13,990 bases of DNA from Chlamydiota bacterium (GTDB taxonomy: Bacteria > Chlamydiota > Chlamydiia > Chlamydiales > Waddliaceae): assembly GCA_011065005.1 (NCBI GenBank), contig JAAKFP010000018.1, positions 1-13,990 on the forward strand, written 5' to 3'. Both the position numbers and the translations under genes were made by a program. Under the pieces are notes generated by a model. The model did no database searches. It saw only the letters and a list, made by a program, of their open reading frames with translations, and had not been told where the DNA came from. Below, in pieces: positions 1 through 9,700 of the stretch; position 1 is the first letter of the stretch, and each line of letters opens with the position of its first letter.

Positions 1-86
1 AACGCTTCGCGTGTAACCTCACGGTTACCCGCGCATGACTCGTGGCCGCTGTGTTTTGCTAAAACTTCAACGTATGGCTCTTTCAT
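1..86 (-). CDS. N-terminal fragment of MKEPYVE-type short ORF (group II intron/RT-associated), runs off the window
   Basis: Reading the minus strand from the ATG at 86..84 gives 28 open codons starting MKEPYVEVLAKHSGHESC, then AGNREVTREA, and the frame continues past the window edge. A good Shine-Dalgarno AAGGAG lies at 93-98, six bases before the ATG. The MKEPYxExLAxHxxxESCA pattern is one I recognise from short hypothetical proteins annotated repeatedly beside group II intron reverse transcriptase/maturase genes in many unrelated bacteria. The reverse transcriptase, if present, would lie to the left, outside the window. The peptide may not be a functional protein: it could be translation of a conserved intron RNA region. 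No reverse transcriptase motif is visible here, so the mobile-intron link rests on recall of the family and is not proven by this sequence. Confidence 0.5.
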   Translation of the reverse strand, partial: MKEPYVEVLAKHSGHESCAGNREVTREA

Positions 87-92
87 CCACAA

Positions 93-114
93 CTCCTTGC
101 CGATTTTAATCGGC
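93..114 (-). promoter_or_regulatory. Leader hairpin plus Shine-Dalgarno ahead of the MKEPYVE ORF
   Basis: Positions 99-114 form a perfect inverted repeat: 7-bp arms GCCGATT/AATCGGC around a 2-base centre. On the minus strand it is immediately followed by AAGGAG (93-98) and the ATG at 86. Such a hairpin could be a structural element of an intron RNA or a translational control element; the sequence does not distinguish these. Confidence 0.4.
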
Positions 115-135
115 GCTTTCTCAAGCCTGACGTTC

Positions 136-147
136 TGACATTTGTCA
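136..147. repeat. Short palindrome TGACA-TT-TGTCA
   Basis: This perfect 5-bp inverted repeat with a 2-base centre lies between the intron-associated leader and the IS110-like remnant. It may mark the edge of one of the two mobile-element fragments, or be chance. No function can be assigned. Confidence 0.25.
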
Positions 148-173
148 ATTTGGGGACAAACTTGGGGGTTATT

Positions 174-203
174 ATGAAGGTTTATGTTGGGATTGATGTT
201 TGA
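174..203 (+). pseudogene. Remnant of the start of an IS110-family transposase
   Basis: ATG at 174 opens MKVYVGIDV and hits TGA after nine codons. IS110/IS1111 transposases characteristically begin with (M)K-x-Y-V-G-I-D-V-S, where the Asp is the first acidic residue of the RuvC-like DEDD domain, so this looks like the beginning of such a gene broken immediately after the ninth codon. A G-rich tract at 164-168 precedes the ATG. The DNA after the TGA shows no obvious continuation of the family in any frame that I could recognise, so the rest of the element appears lost. With only nine residues the match could be coincidence; the adjacency to another mobile-element fragment makes it more believable. 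Confidence 0.35.
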
Positions 204-295
204 AATAGTTCAGCAAGAAGAATTTGGGAAAGCCAAACGGATCCTTCCTCCAGCCGCACTTCAATACGATTTTGCCCATCTTCTGTTTGATAAAA

Positions 296-342
296 AATGA
301 TTGTAGCCTAGTCTCGATGGGCTTTCACAGGATAACAAGGAT
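296..342. repeat. Left copy of a direct repeat flanking the giant gene
   Basis: This block begins AATGATTGT, contains CCTA and TCTCG, and ends in ACAGGATAACA then GGAT. It aligns with 13601-13646 in the same orientation at about 37 of 46 positions (hand alignment, one single-base gap). The ACAGGATAACA core is identical in both. The pair resembles the dispersed ACAGGAT-type intergenic repeats seen in many bacterial genomes. It is probably a genome-wide repeat family and not a specific flank of this gene, but only two copies are visible here. Confidence 0.6.
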
Positions 343-393
343 TTACAGGATAAATTTTCTTTTCATATCGTATATATCCTTCCCATCCTGTAA
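343..393. repeat. ACAGGAT inverted-repeat hairpin
   Basis: TTACAGGAT at 343-351 is matched by its reverse complement ATCCTGTAA at 385-393, enclosing an AT-rich loop of 33 bases. It directly continues the 296-342 repeat, so the two together form a cluster with three ACAGGAT-type cores. It is best read as part of a dispersed intergenic repeat and not as a gene-specific signal. Confidence 0.5.
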
Positions 394-447
394 CTTTTTG
401 ATGTCAAAATATATAAAAAATTCTTCATGCAATTTCCCTGGGTAAGA

Positions 448-490
448 TGTCAGGCCTGCAAGTCTGCAAGTTCAACTTGCAGGCCTGACA
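448..490. repeat. 15-bp perfect inverted repeat with 13-base loop
   Basis: Arms at 448-462 (TGTCAGGCCTGCAAG) and 476-490 are exact reverse complements. The outer ends also pair: TAAGAT at 443-448 against ATCTTA at 495-500, if a 5-base insertion in the right arm is bulged out. The loop contains a second CTGCAAG (464-470) that can alternatively pair with the right arm, so two competing hairpins are possible. It could be a small non-autonomous mobile element (MITE-like), a REP-type element or an RNA hairpin; no gene lies close enough to call it a terminator with confidence. Confidence 0.6.
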
Positions 491-675
491 CCTAATCTTA
501 TCGCATTGTTTGGAACAAACAATTTCCCACGAAGTGGGTAGAAAAACAAGTTGCAATTTCTGATTAATTTTAAGTAGATTGAGATCATCTCATCTTTCTC
601 TTCAAGTTATTGGAACCGAATTAGCACAGACGACATCCGCCTAGCTTTACTCCCTCATGGTTTGAAGAAACACTC

Positions 676-738
676 GTAGGGTTCAGACGAGACTTACTGA
701 CTTTTAAAAAAAATCAGTAAGACACGTCTGAACCCTAC
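676..738 (-). repeat. 25-bp near-perfect inverted repeat downstream of the giant gene
   Basis: Arms at 676-700 and 714-738 begin GTAGGGTTCAGACG on each strand and match at 23 of 25 positions. They enclose a 13-base loop, CTTTTAAAAAAAA. The element starts 62 bases past the giant gene's stop codon, so its transcript would form a very stable hairpin. There is no U-run after the hairpin on the minus strand; the U-run is inside the loop. It is therefore not a textbook Rho-independent terminator. A MITE or REP-like palindromic element that may also stabilise or end the mRNA 3' end is the most economical reading. Confidence 0.65.
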
Positions 739-752
739 TCCTTTTAGATATT

Positions 753-767
753 AGCGACACCGTCGCT
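753..767. repeat. Small hairpin AGCGAC-ACC-GTCGCT just past the giant gene's stop
   Basis: A perfect 6-bp inverted repeat with a 3-base loop lies 33 bases beyond the stop codon of the giant gene. On the minus strand it is followed by AATATCT and not by a run of T, so an intrinsic terminator call is weak. Together with the larger 676-738 hairpin it may contribute to the 3' end of the transcript. Confidence 0.3.
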
Positions 768-799
768 TGGGGCTCCAAAAATTATGACGCTGCTATTTT

Positions 800-3700
800 T
801 CAGCTTACTATCTTTTTCTGTAAGTGGTCTTCAATTTGTGCTTCCTTAAGCATCCATAAAGCTGGATTAATCATCTCCAAAGGTGAAATCAAACACTTCC
901 AAGGTGTAGCGATGAGTGTTCGTAATCGGCACTCGCGAAGTTTTTTTAGATTTTCTTGACCTGGGTTTCTGTGAGTTTTGTAAGCTTGAAAAATCCAAAG
1001 GGCAAGGTTGTAAATGGTTTCAGCAATAATGCGAACGGAAAGAAGCACCGTTTTAATCAGCCCCAACACAATATGACTTGCTAACTGCCAGTTATCTTCA
1101 ATATTTCTTAAATGAATCTGTTGAGCATTCAAATGGTGCAGTCGATTGTGTTCCACTTTAAGGAGTTTTTCGCGATTGAGTGGCACCTTGCTTAAAACGT
1201 TATCGCTTAGGTACTGTATTTTGTCTGCGGGGATTCGATTAATAAGCTGTTCATCGTTAAGAGCAGAAATTTGCGTTTGATGCGTATGTTTTAGCATGTT
1301 TTCCGAAAGATGAGCTAGCTGCTCCTGAGTCAACCTTTGGATCCTCCTAACATCTGAGTCATCAAATAATCTTATCTGGTCCTCAGTTAATGCAGAAATT
1401 CTCTCTAGAGCAAGTTTTCTAATTTGGTCAATATTATCTAATTCTTTTACCTGCGCATCAGACATCCCTGCAACTTGTTCAGTAGTTAAATGCTTCCACA
1501 GGGCCTTGGGAAGATGGTCAAACTGATCTTCAATCAATTGTTGAATTTTTTCAGTATCTGATGCTTCAAGTAAAGCAACTTGGGTGTTTGTTAGAAGAGA
1601 CACTTTACCAGACGGGAGTTTTCTGATCTCCTTGATGCTGTCTAATTCTTTCACTTGATCATTTGTTAAACAAGAAAAGCAAGGCTCTGGAAGATGTTTA
1701 ATTTGATGATTGTTAAGCCTTTGTATCAAACCCGCCTGCGCTGTAGTTAGCTTCCTTAAACCTAATTGCGCAATTCTATCGATTGTGCTTGCAGATCGTA
1801 TTAACTTCATTCTTTCAACCGGAACATCTCCCCAAAGGCTAGTGGAAATACTTTCGATTTGTTCATCAGTAAGCACCTCTAAAAGATGTGCATGCCTTTC
1901 GGTTAAATCTTTTACCTTTGTTAAGAAGATTCTTTGAATGTGAGTCGTATCAGTCTTTTCATATAATGCTAATTGACTTGTAGAGAGAATATGAACTCTA
2001 CTTGGAGAGAGCTTTCGTAATAACTGAACTGTGTTAAACTTTTGAACTTTCTCATCTTGAATTAGAGCAAAGGATTCATCACTTAGATACTGGAGAAGTT
2101 CCTGGGGTAAATTGTGAATTAAATCCGTATCTTCTGGAGGAATTTTCGCCACTTGGTCTTTTGTGATTTTATCTAGGAATTCCCGATTTCTTTCATATCT
2201 CATCTTAGAATTCAATTGATCTACCGTGAGCAAGGGAACTTTATCGAGAGGGAATGCTCTCAAAGCATTCAAACTTTTGATTTGGCTTAAGCGTTCAGGA
2301 GTCACATATTTCCACAGAGGTACGGGGATTTGAATAAGCGTGTCATCGTACAACATATTCACAAGGTGTATATGTTTTTCTGTCATACGTCTTGCCTGCT
2401 CTGCACTAAAAGATTCTACATACTCTCCATCCCGAGAGGTAAATTGCTCAAATTGATCTGGATCGAGCATCCACACCCTACCTTTTAATCTGCGCATCAA
2501 AGCGACGTCATTAATACGTCTAATCTGGTCCGGTATAATAGCCCTTAACCCTGCATTACCCTCCGAGTACTTCAATTGCATTAGCTTGTCTATATCCAAT
2601 GCTTGGATCAAATTAGTGTCATCGGATGTTAATGATTGCAGCTGTTTATGGGTCAACGCATTTGCTTTCTCTTTAAGGTTCACTACTGTTCCGTGTTGAA
2701 ACGCATCTAGGTTAGTTACAAAGGGAATCTTTTCCACTGGAAGAAGACGTATCAAAGTATCTCTCTGAATGAATTTTACCCTTTCCTCAGTCAGAACACC
2801 AAGTCGATCGGGGATTTGGACAAGACGAGATTCTTCTAAGGCATTGATAATCTCAACATCATCGTTAGTAAGACTTTCACACACCACTCTACTCATACCG
2901 TTTAAAATTTCCTCATCCTGGGCAGGATCAAGCATACGCATCTGTGGAAGCGTGAGATGCTTCATAGGATTGATCGGCAAGCGTCTAATCAACTCAGCGT
3001 CATTAATATTTCGGATCTGCTTTTCAGACAGCTGGTTCAAAGACTCCTCTTGCAAGTGAGGTATTTGATCCATCGTCAACACCTGAATGACGACTGTATC
3101 TTCTGCTGTCAGTGATCCGACTTGATCCCCGCTAAGTTGGTGAATTTGCTCTGTATCCTCCGCAGTGAATTTTACATACTGTGCATGATCAAGCTCTTGG
3201 ATTTTATCTAGAGGGAGCTTGCGAAGAAGCGTTAAATCCTCGATTTTTTTGATTCTTTGAACAGAAAGCCTTGTTAAGATTTCAGCATCTAACTTCAAAA
3301 TCTGTTCATCGAAAAGGTGTTCGGAAAACACAACTAATTCCTCACCATCAAGCTCCTTGAGCTGGCCCAAAGTAAGATGTGAAATCAACTTCTCCGGATT
3401 CTCCGCTTCCAAAAACCGCTTGAATTGTACGGGTTTTAGCCATTGAACTTGATCCGAAGTTACCGCTTGAATGTATTCAATTTTTTCCAGTGCCTGAACT
3501 TGTTCTTCAGAGTAATGTTTTACAAGCTCGGGGGTGAATTTTTCCAGCTCAAGAAGCTTTGCAATTAAATCTCTCCCTTCTTCAGGAAGGGTATCCGTTG
3601 CGGCTAACGTCTTCCACTGTGATTCTGAAATCGATGCAATAAACCGAGGAGAAATGCAGGCTACTTGAGCAGAGGTTTTCAATAAGTGTAAGTGATCTCG

Positions 3701-6700
3701 ATCTACCTTTTCGATTTGATCCTTTGATGTGACAAAAGGGAACAGATTTGAAGGGATATAATTGATCTTTTCCAGAGGAACGCTTCCCACTTGCGAGCCC
3801 TGCAGGTAGTCATATTTTTCGGGATCTACATGGCAAACGAAATCGTTAGGTAGATAAGGGATATAGTTCTCATCGATATGGGGAATTTGCGCTTCAGAGA
3901 TGAGTGACATGTGCCTTTCTTGAAGGAGATGAATTTTTTCTGGCTGGGTGAGCGCTTGAACCTGCTCTTTGGTCTCTAGAAATTGGATTTTTGCCTCGGG
4001 AAGCCAATTCACCTGTTCGAGCGTTACGTATTTCACCATCTTAGAACGGAGCCTTCGCACTTGCTTTTCATCCGTAAGATGTCGAACTTGATGCGACATG
4101 ATGTATGGAACGAGTTTGGGGTTGATCACGGCGATTTCTTCAGGAGAAAGTTTGGCAATGCGCTGCTGCTCTTCCTCCTCCCGAATCCGTCGCCCTTCAC
4201 AAACGAAGCTCGCCTGGCTTGTGCCAAACTCTTCATCGAAAGGATGGAAAAGCGGACTTTTTCCAAAAAGTTGTAACTGCTTGGCATATTTATTCGCACG
4301 AAGCTCCAAGAAGCGTAAAGAAACCTTCGTATCTCCTTCTTCGAGCATTGCTTCAGTCAACTGATCATGCTCTAAAAGGTAATCCACATGGCCATTAAAA
4401 TAGTTGGCATACCAAAGGCCTTCTTGAAAACGTTCATGGAAGAGTTCGTCTTCTTCTGAAGGTAGGGCTTGGCCGCGAGATTCGATGAGATGACCGTGAG
4501 AGTTCATTAGCCACACATCTTGAGGTTTATCTTCTTCAATCCATTGGCGGAAAAAATTCACTTCCTTTTTAGAAAGGAACATGAATTGTAAGATTCCCTT
4601 TTCCCGATAGACTAAGATTTGCTCCACAGGTTTTTGTAGAGGATGAAAAACCGGAAGTGGCCTATTGGCTGTGAAAATAAAATTCTCTGAAGCCTGGATA
4701 TACTCTGGAAAACAAAGTTCGTATTTATCTTCATACTTTTTGAACTCTTTTTTTCCTGATTCTCCATAGCCCTTCTCAATGATCTTTCTTAATGGCCCTG
4801 ATCCTACTCCCTCTAAGTCCGAAACAGTGATTTCTTCTTTGTCTTTGGGCTTTTTCCATTCAACTTCTTTTCTTGGACTTGAATTAGATTTAAAACAATA
4901 CGATTGTAGTTCTTGCTGCAGCTCTAGCTCGCTTTCAAAATCCGCCTCTTGTTGCCTCGGCTGCTCCATCTCCTGATTGATCTCAACTTGAGTCTCTGTA
5001 GGAAGTACGTTGCTAGAAAAAACAACTTTGGAAGGAAGAGATTTATCTCCTTGGATTTTTTCAAAGAGCTTTCCAAGTTTTTCCTCTACTTTTTTAATTG
5101 AGACTTGATTTTTCGTATTTAGCTCTTTAAACAACGTTAGTTGCCGACCCTTTATCCGTTCTAGTAGTTTTGTCGGATCAATTTCCCCCTCGATATAGCT
5201 GTATTGTTCATAAGGGTTGTCTTCAAACGTTGTGAATACAAATTTCTCAAAATCCTGAAAGATATCAATTGCAACAGTCGTATCTTCACTTTGGAGAGCT
5301 GCATCAATCACAGCCGAGCGCATGATTTCCAGAATTTCTTCTTTGTAGGCCCGAAAGGTTTGCCTTGCTTTTTGAATCGCTTGATTTTTTATCGAACTTT
5401 TTAGAATCCCTCTTACTGTTTTTCCCCCATCAATCAACGTGAGAGCCGTTTTCTCGAGAACGACAAAGTCTACATTTTGCCCTAAAAAGTATTCTCGTGC
5501 ACGGAGCATTCCCTGTAACAAACCACGAATAAGAATGTTTTGAGGATCAATAGTAATCAAGTTGATTGCTTCAGGAATTTCAGGAATGTCGGTTCCGGTT
5601 GTTCTGAGCTCATCATGGAAAATAAAGATTTTCTCATGAGGAATTCCATACTTGGTGATCTCTTCAAGGGAAGAATTCTCAAGAAGAAGAGGCTTTTCTG
5701 TACCCTTTTTCAAGAGAGCAAACTTTTCTTGGTGAGTTTTCGGATGGCGATAGAGGAAAAGAACCGCCTCAATCTCTTTTGATCGATCGAAGAATGTTAA
5801 AATTTCCTTAGCTACAGTTAAGGTATCATAGCGCTTTAGCAATCCTCCAACATCTGTAATCGCCCGAATGCGTTCTTTCTGAGGATGTTTTTCGAAAACC
5901 TCTTTAAGCAGGGTTTGCACTTCATCACTGCTGATTTGATAGATATTGGTTTTCAGCTTTTCGTTTTTCTCCAAAAAACGCTCTAGAAGGACAGTGATAA
6001 TTTTACCTTCTGTCCCTTCATCTCTCAATATATGCTGCAAATGCATATGGTAGGTAGACGCATTCCAAATGGTGCCTGAATCAGCAAGGGACTTCCAAAG
6101 TTGCTCAACTACAGCCAACGAATTACTCGACAAGATCTTAGAGTAGTAAACAGCGTGGTAGTTAGCTGTTTCTTGTTCGAATAAAAGACGTTTTCCAATG
6201 CTTGCATTGACATTTTTTACAGCTTCCCGAAGATATTTCTCTTCTTCAATTTTATCGAGAGGAACTCTTGTAAGAGCCAAAAATTCTTTCGCTTCAGCTG
6301 TCTTGTCAAAGAGTTCATTGTGTTTCTTTGCATAAAAATTCGCCGCTTCCGTCATCTCTTTTCCGAGCAGAAGCACTTGCTCTAAGGAAACGCCACTACT
6401 AAGGACAGTTTGAAAGTGATAACAAAGAAGCTCATAAATGTATCCAAACTCCGTCGTGGCTGGTGTCCCCACCCCTAGATAGGGAACCACTTTTCCTGCA
6501 GTCTGCTTAAGCTGCTCTTTATTGGCAGGAGCACGTCCATAAGAACGATTGTCACTTTTCGATAAGGTTAAGGGTAAAACAGTCAGCAAAATCTGCTTTG
6601 ACAACGCGATCAAATCCCCAGCATTTTTCTGTTTTGCTCCCTTCCCTTTTCCAAAAATAAAATGCAAGAGTTTCAAAAACGCAACATCGTTCCTTTCTCC

Positions 6701-9700
6701 TTCGGAGAAACCCCTCGGGACATCTTGCGATTCTAGAACAATTTCTTCTACACGCTTTGGAATTTTATTCTCAAAAAATCTTTGGCATGATTCACGCAAT
6801 TCTTTTGTGTCGAGACGAAACACTTTTTGCTGAGTCTCTACTAATTGTTTGGCAAGTTGAGGGAGCACTTTTGACTTATACGTATCAAGACTGATATCCG
6901 CCTGTTGATTGTGATTGATTCCCACAATGGGTTCAATCATTGAATCGGTAGCCAAAATCTGATAAATGCTTTTGACGAGGGCTATACGCTCTTGGTTGAC
7001 GTGCTTTTTTAAACCCTTTGGAAAGTGCACCCCTAAAAGAATGCTCAAGTTGATATCCACTTCATCAAAAACTCCCAAGCAGTCAGATTGAATGAAACGC
7101 AAAATATCGATCATTGTACTGATGCGCCCGTATAAATTACGTCCCTCATCGACCACTTCACATAAATGATAGTCCGCAACGGTCGACTCCAGTTCAAGCT
7201 GCAAAGATTGGAGCATCGGAGTAGGCATAATGATGGGGTTTTTGACCTGTTTGGCTTTCCGAAACGTCTTTAAAATATGCTTTAAAACCTCAATCGACCC
7301 CATTTGTTGACGGGTATAGACAACGGGAACGATATCTTTTCCAAAACGCGACTTTTGAAAATGTTTCAAATTGCCCAGCACCGAAGAATACTGGGAATGG
7401 TGACAAAGGAATAAGGGGACTTTACCCTCATCACTAATCATTTCCAGAAGAATGGATAAAATGACACTTGTCTTGCCGCCACCCATGATGAGCTGAAAGA
7501 CAACACCTAAGACCGCATCCCCCTCAGAGGTGTTAAATAATTTACCAAAGACATCTCGAATGATCTTTGCCTGGATAGGGCGAATAGTTAAACCACTTAA
7601 AAATTCGAATAAAAGAACCTGGGGACTATCGAGAGGGTCATAAGTTCGCTCTGCTGCCAAGCTTTGCGTTCCTTTTTTCCAAAATCCTTGAATCTCTGGA
7701 CAATCTAGGGGTTTCCCCTCTTTAAGAATTTTTTGAATTTCGTGAAGATTTGTCAAAAACGTATTTACTTGCCTGTTCGCTGTTTCCTGGATCAAATAAT
7801 GGATAATCGTTAAGCGTAGCTCATCTGCTTGTGCGTTGGTTAAGTGCTGATTTAACCGCTTGAGTGAAGACCTATACTCATTGACGCCTCCTGTAGCCAC
7901 AGCTTTTAGACACTCCATTAAGGTAGGTGAGATCATAGCTCGCCCTTCTTGAAGGGAAAAATTTAAGAGGCGTGCTTTTTCATCTGTGGGTCTTGCAAAG
8001 ATTATCCTTGTGATGAGTTGTTTGAGATTTTCGCTCAGTGTCGTGAAATTCTTTTGGACATCCTCAAACGTTTCCACCAAAGTATCTATCTGTTCTTTAC
8101 TTTTGAGTTGATATTCCTGATTTGCTTCATCATTGATTTTTTCAATCCCTTTTTCATATTCATGCTCATAGATAGCGCTCTCTTGCATGATAATGTCTTT
8201 ATAAGGCATCTCCTCTGGAGAAAGATCCCCTTCACCAAGTGTTAACTCTCCAGGCTTGTAAGTTCTTAAATTTGGATCGTGTACAGGCTGTAAACACTCT
8301 TCGCGTAAGCCCCGCAAAAGCGCATCAGGTTGGTGCTTTTGCAGGTCTATAGGAGAGCTGGAGCGAAGGGGAGATGGATCTCCGAAGTCGATGGTTTGAT
8401 GGAGTCCCCCTTGAAGAGAGAATCCTTTAACACTTCCCACTCCAAAGACTTCAGGGACAAGAGAAGTTATTTCCTTATTTCCATAAATACTATACCTACT
8501 GCGCGAACCGGAATCTCTTTTTTGTTGGAATTGTTTACAAAGAGTTTTCCAAAAAGAAATTTTTTGGAACTCATGAGAACCTCTGCTGGGAGGCTCAGAG
8601 GGATAACGTTCAATATAGGCGACATGTAGTAGTTCAAGCTCCCACCCTTTGGGATAGACTGTTTGCAATAGATAGATGAGTTCCTGCTTTTCCTCATAAG
8701 ATCCTTTTTTTAAAGTGCGAAAGTCATGCGAAAATCTCTCTGTGGGATAGGGTAGCAAGGGGAAAATCGCGGGAACATCCACCGGATCGCTTAATGCCTT
8801 TAAAATTGCATCTTTATCATAATAATCGTGATTTGGATCTGGCACACTATAACATTCGTGGTCTACGTCCGTATGCCGCCAATCATTGACGACAGCCCCT
8901 CTCGGTTTGGGAAGAGTATATCGATCATAAGGATCGTTTCGAGTTAAATTCTTCCCCTCACGATTTTTAGAAAGAGTTTTCTTGAGATATTCCCTCCTTG
9001 CATCTTTGGGATTTAAATATTCTAATTCAAGATGGGGATCAATCAACAATCTTTGATCGACATTTTGCCACCCGTGGAGGTACATGGAATAAAACTCTGA
9101 AAAAGAATTTTTGGAACCAAAGATCGTTTTGTTACTTTCAAAGGGATAGATAATCCGATAAAGAATGTAGGCTTGAAGTCTTATTGAAAGGGCGTCAGGT
9201 GCATTATCATTTGGCATGCCATAGGGGATATAGAAAATACGCGTGAGAAAATTTTTAGCTTCTTGAGAAAGCTTTTCATTAATCGTGATCTGATTCAGGA
9301 AATGATAAGCTTTGAGATAATTTTTCTGATTTAGAAATAAACTGGCTAAAAACAACTTACCTGATGGTGAATCAACACGTAGATGTTCCCCTTCCACATC
9401 AATTTCAAAATAGGTTTGGGTCGCATGCATAGGCTTCTGTAACATAGGCTCATTTAACTTGATGGATGGAAGGCAAAGAGATAGATGACGCTCGAAGCCA
9501 TTGACACCTCCAATCCTTACATTGGGAACGATTATTTTTTTGTGGCCTGTTTTAACATGTTGGAGGGTGAGATAGTTTTTACAGTAGTCTAAAAGACCGG
9601 GGATAGGTGCTACCAGTGCGTAGTTTGGGTTGAGGCAATACACCCACGCTTTTTTTTCTTTAGAATGAGTGAATTCCAAAGAATCTCCAATGCTTGTTTC

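Larger units (their letters stand above)
204..799. other. Gene-free, repeat-rich intergenic stretch
   Basis: No reading frame here looks like a real gene. A 73-codon plus-strand frame (224-445) runs through dispersed-repeat DNA and has a composition (ITRIYRI-like, Phe/Ser/Ile-rich) typical of translated repeat. The stretch holds the ACAGGAT-type repeat, two sizeable inverted repeats and a small hairpin, listed separately. The last 60 bases abut the stop codon of the giant gene. Confidence 0.7.

Noticed and set aside
224..445. 73-codon plus-strand open frame
   Set aside because: It lies across the ACAGGAT-type dispersed repeat, has no ribosome-binding site, and its translation (ITRIYRI, Phe/Ser/Ile-rich) is typical of repeat DNA.
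753..767. Intrinsic terminator for the giant gene
   Set aside because: Stem of only six pairs and no T-run after it on the minus strand; kept only as a small hairpin.
1091..4147. CRISPR array or tandem DNA repeat
   Set aside because: The periodicity is at protein level and degenerate; no identical DNA repeats with spacers are present and the frame is fully open.
1091..4147. Classical leucine-rich repeat domain
   Set aside because: The units lack the LxxLxLxxN signature; the Q/D-rich LTxDQIxxL pattern is helical and different.
3983..4364. Overlapping plus-strand frames antisense to the repeat region
   Set aside because: They are antisense shadows of a strongly coding region; composition follows from the complementary codons.
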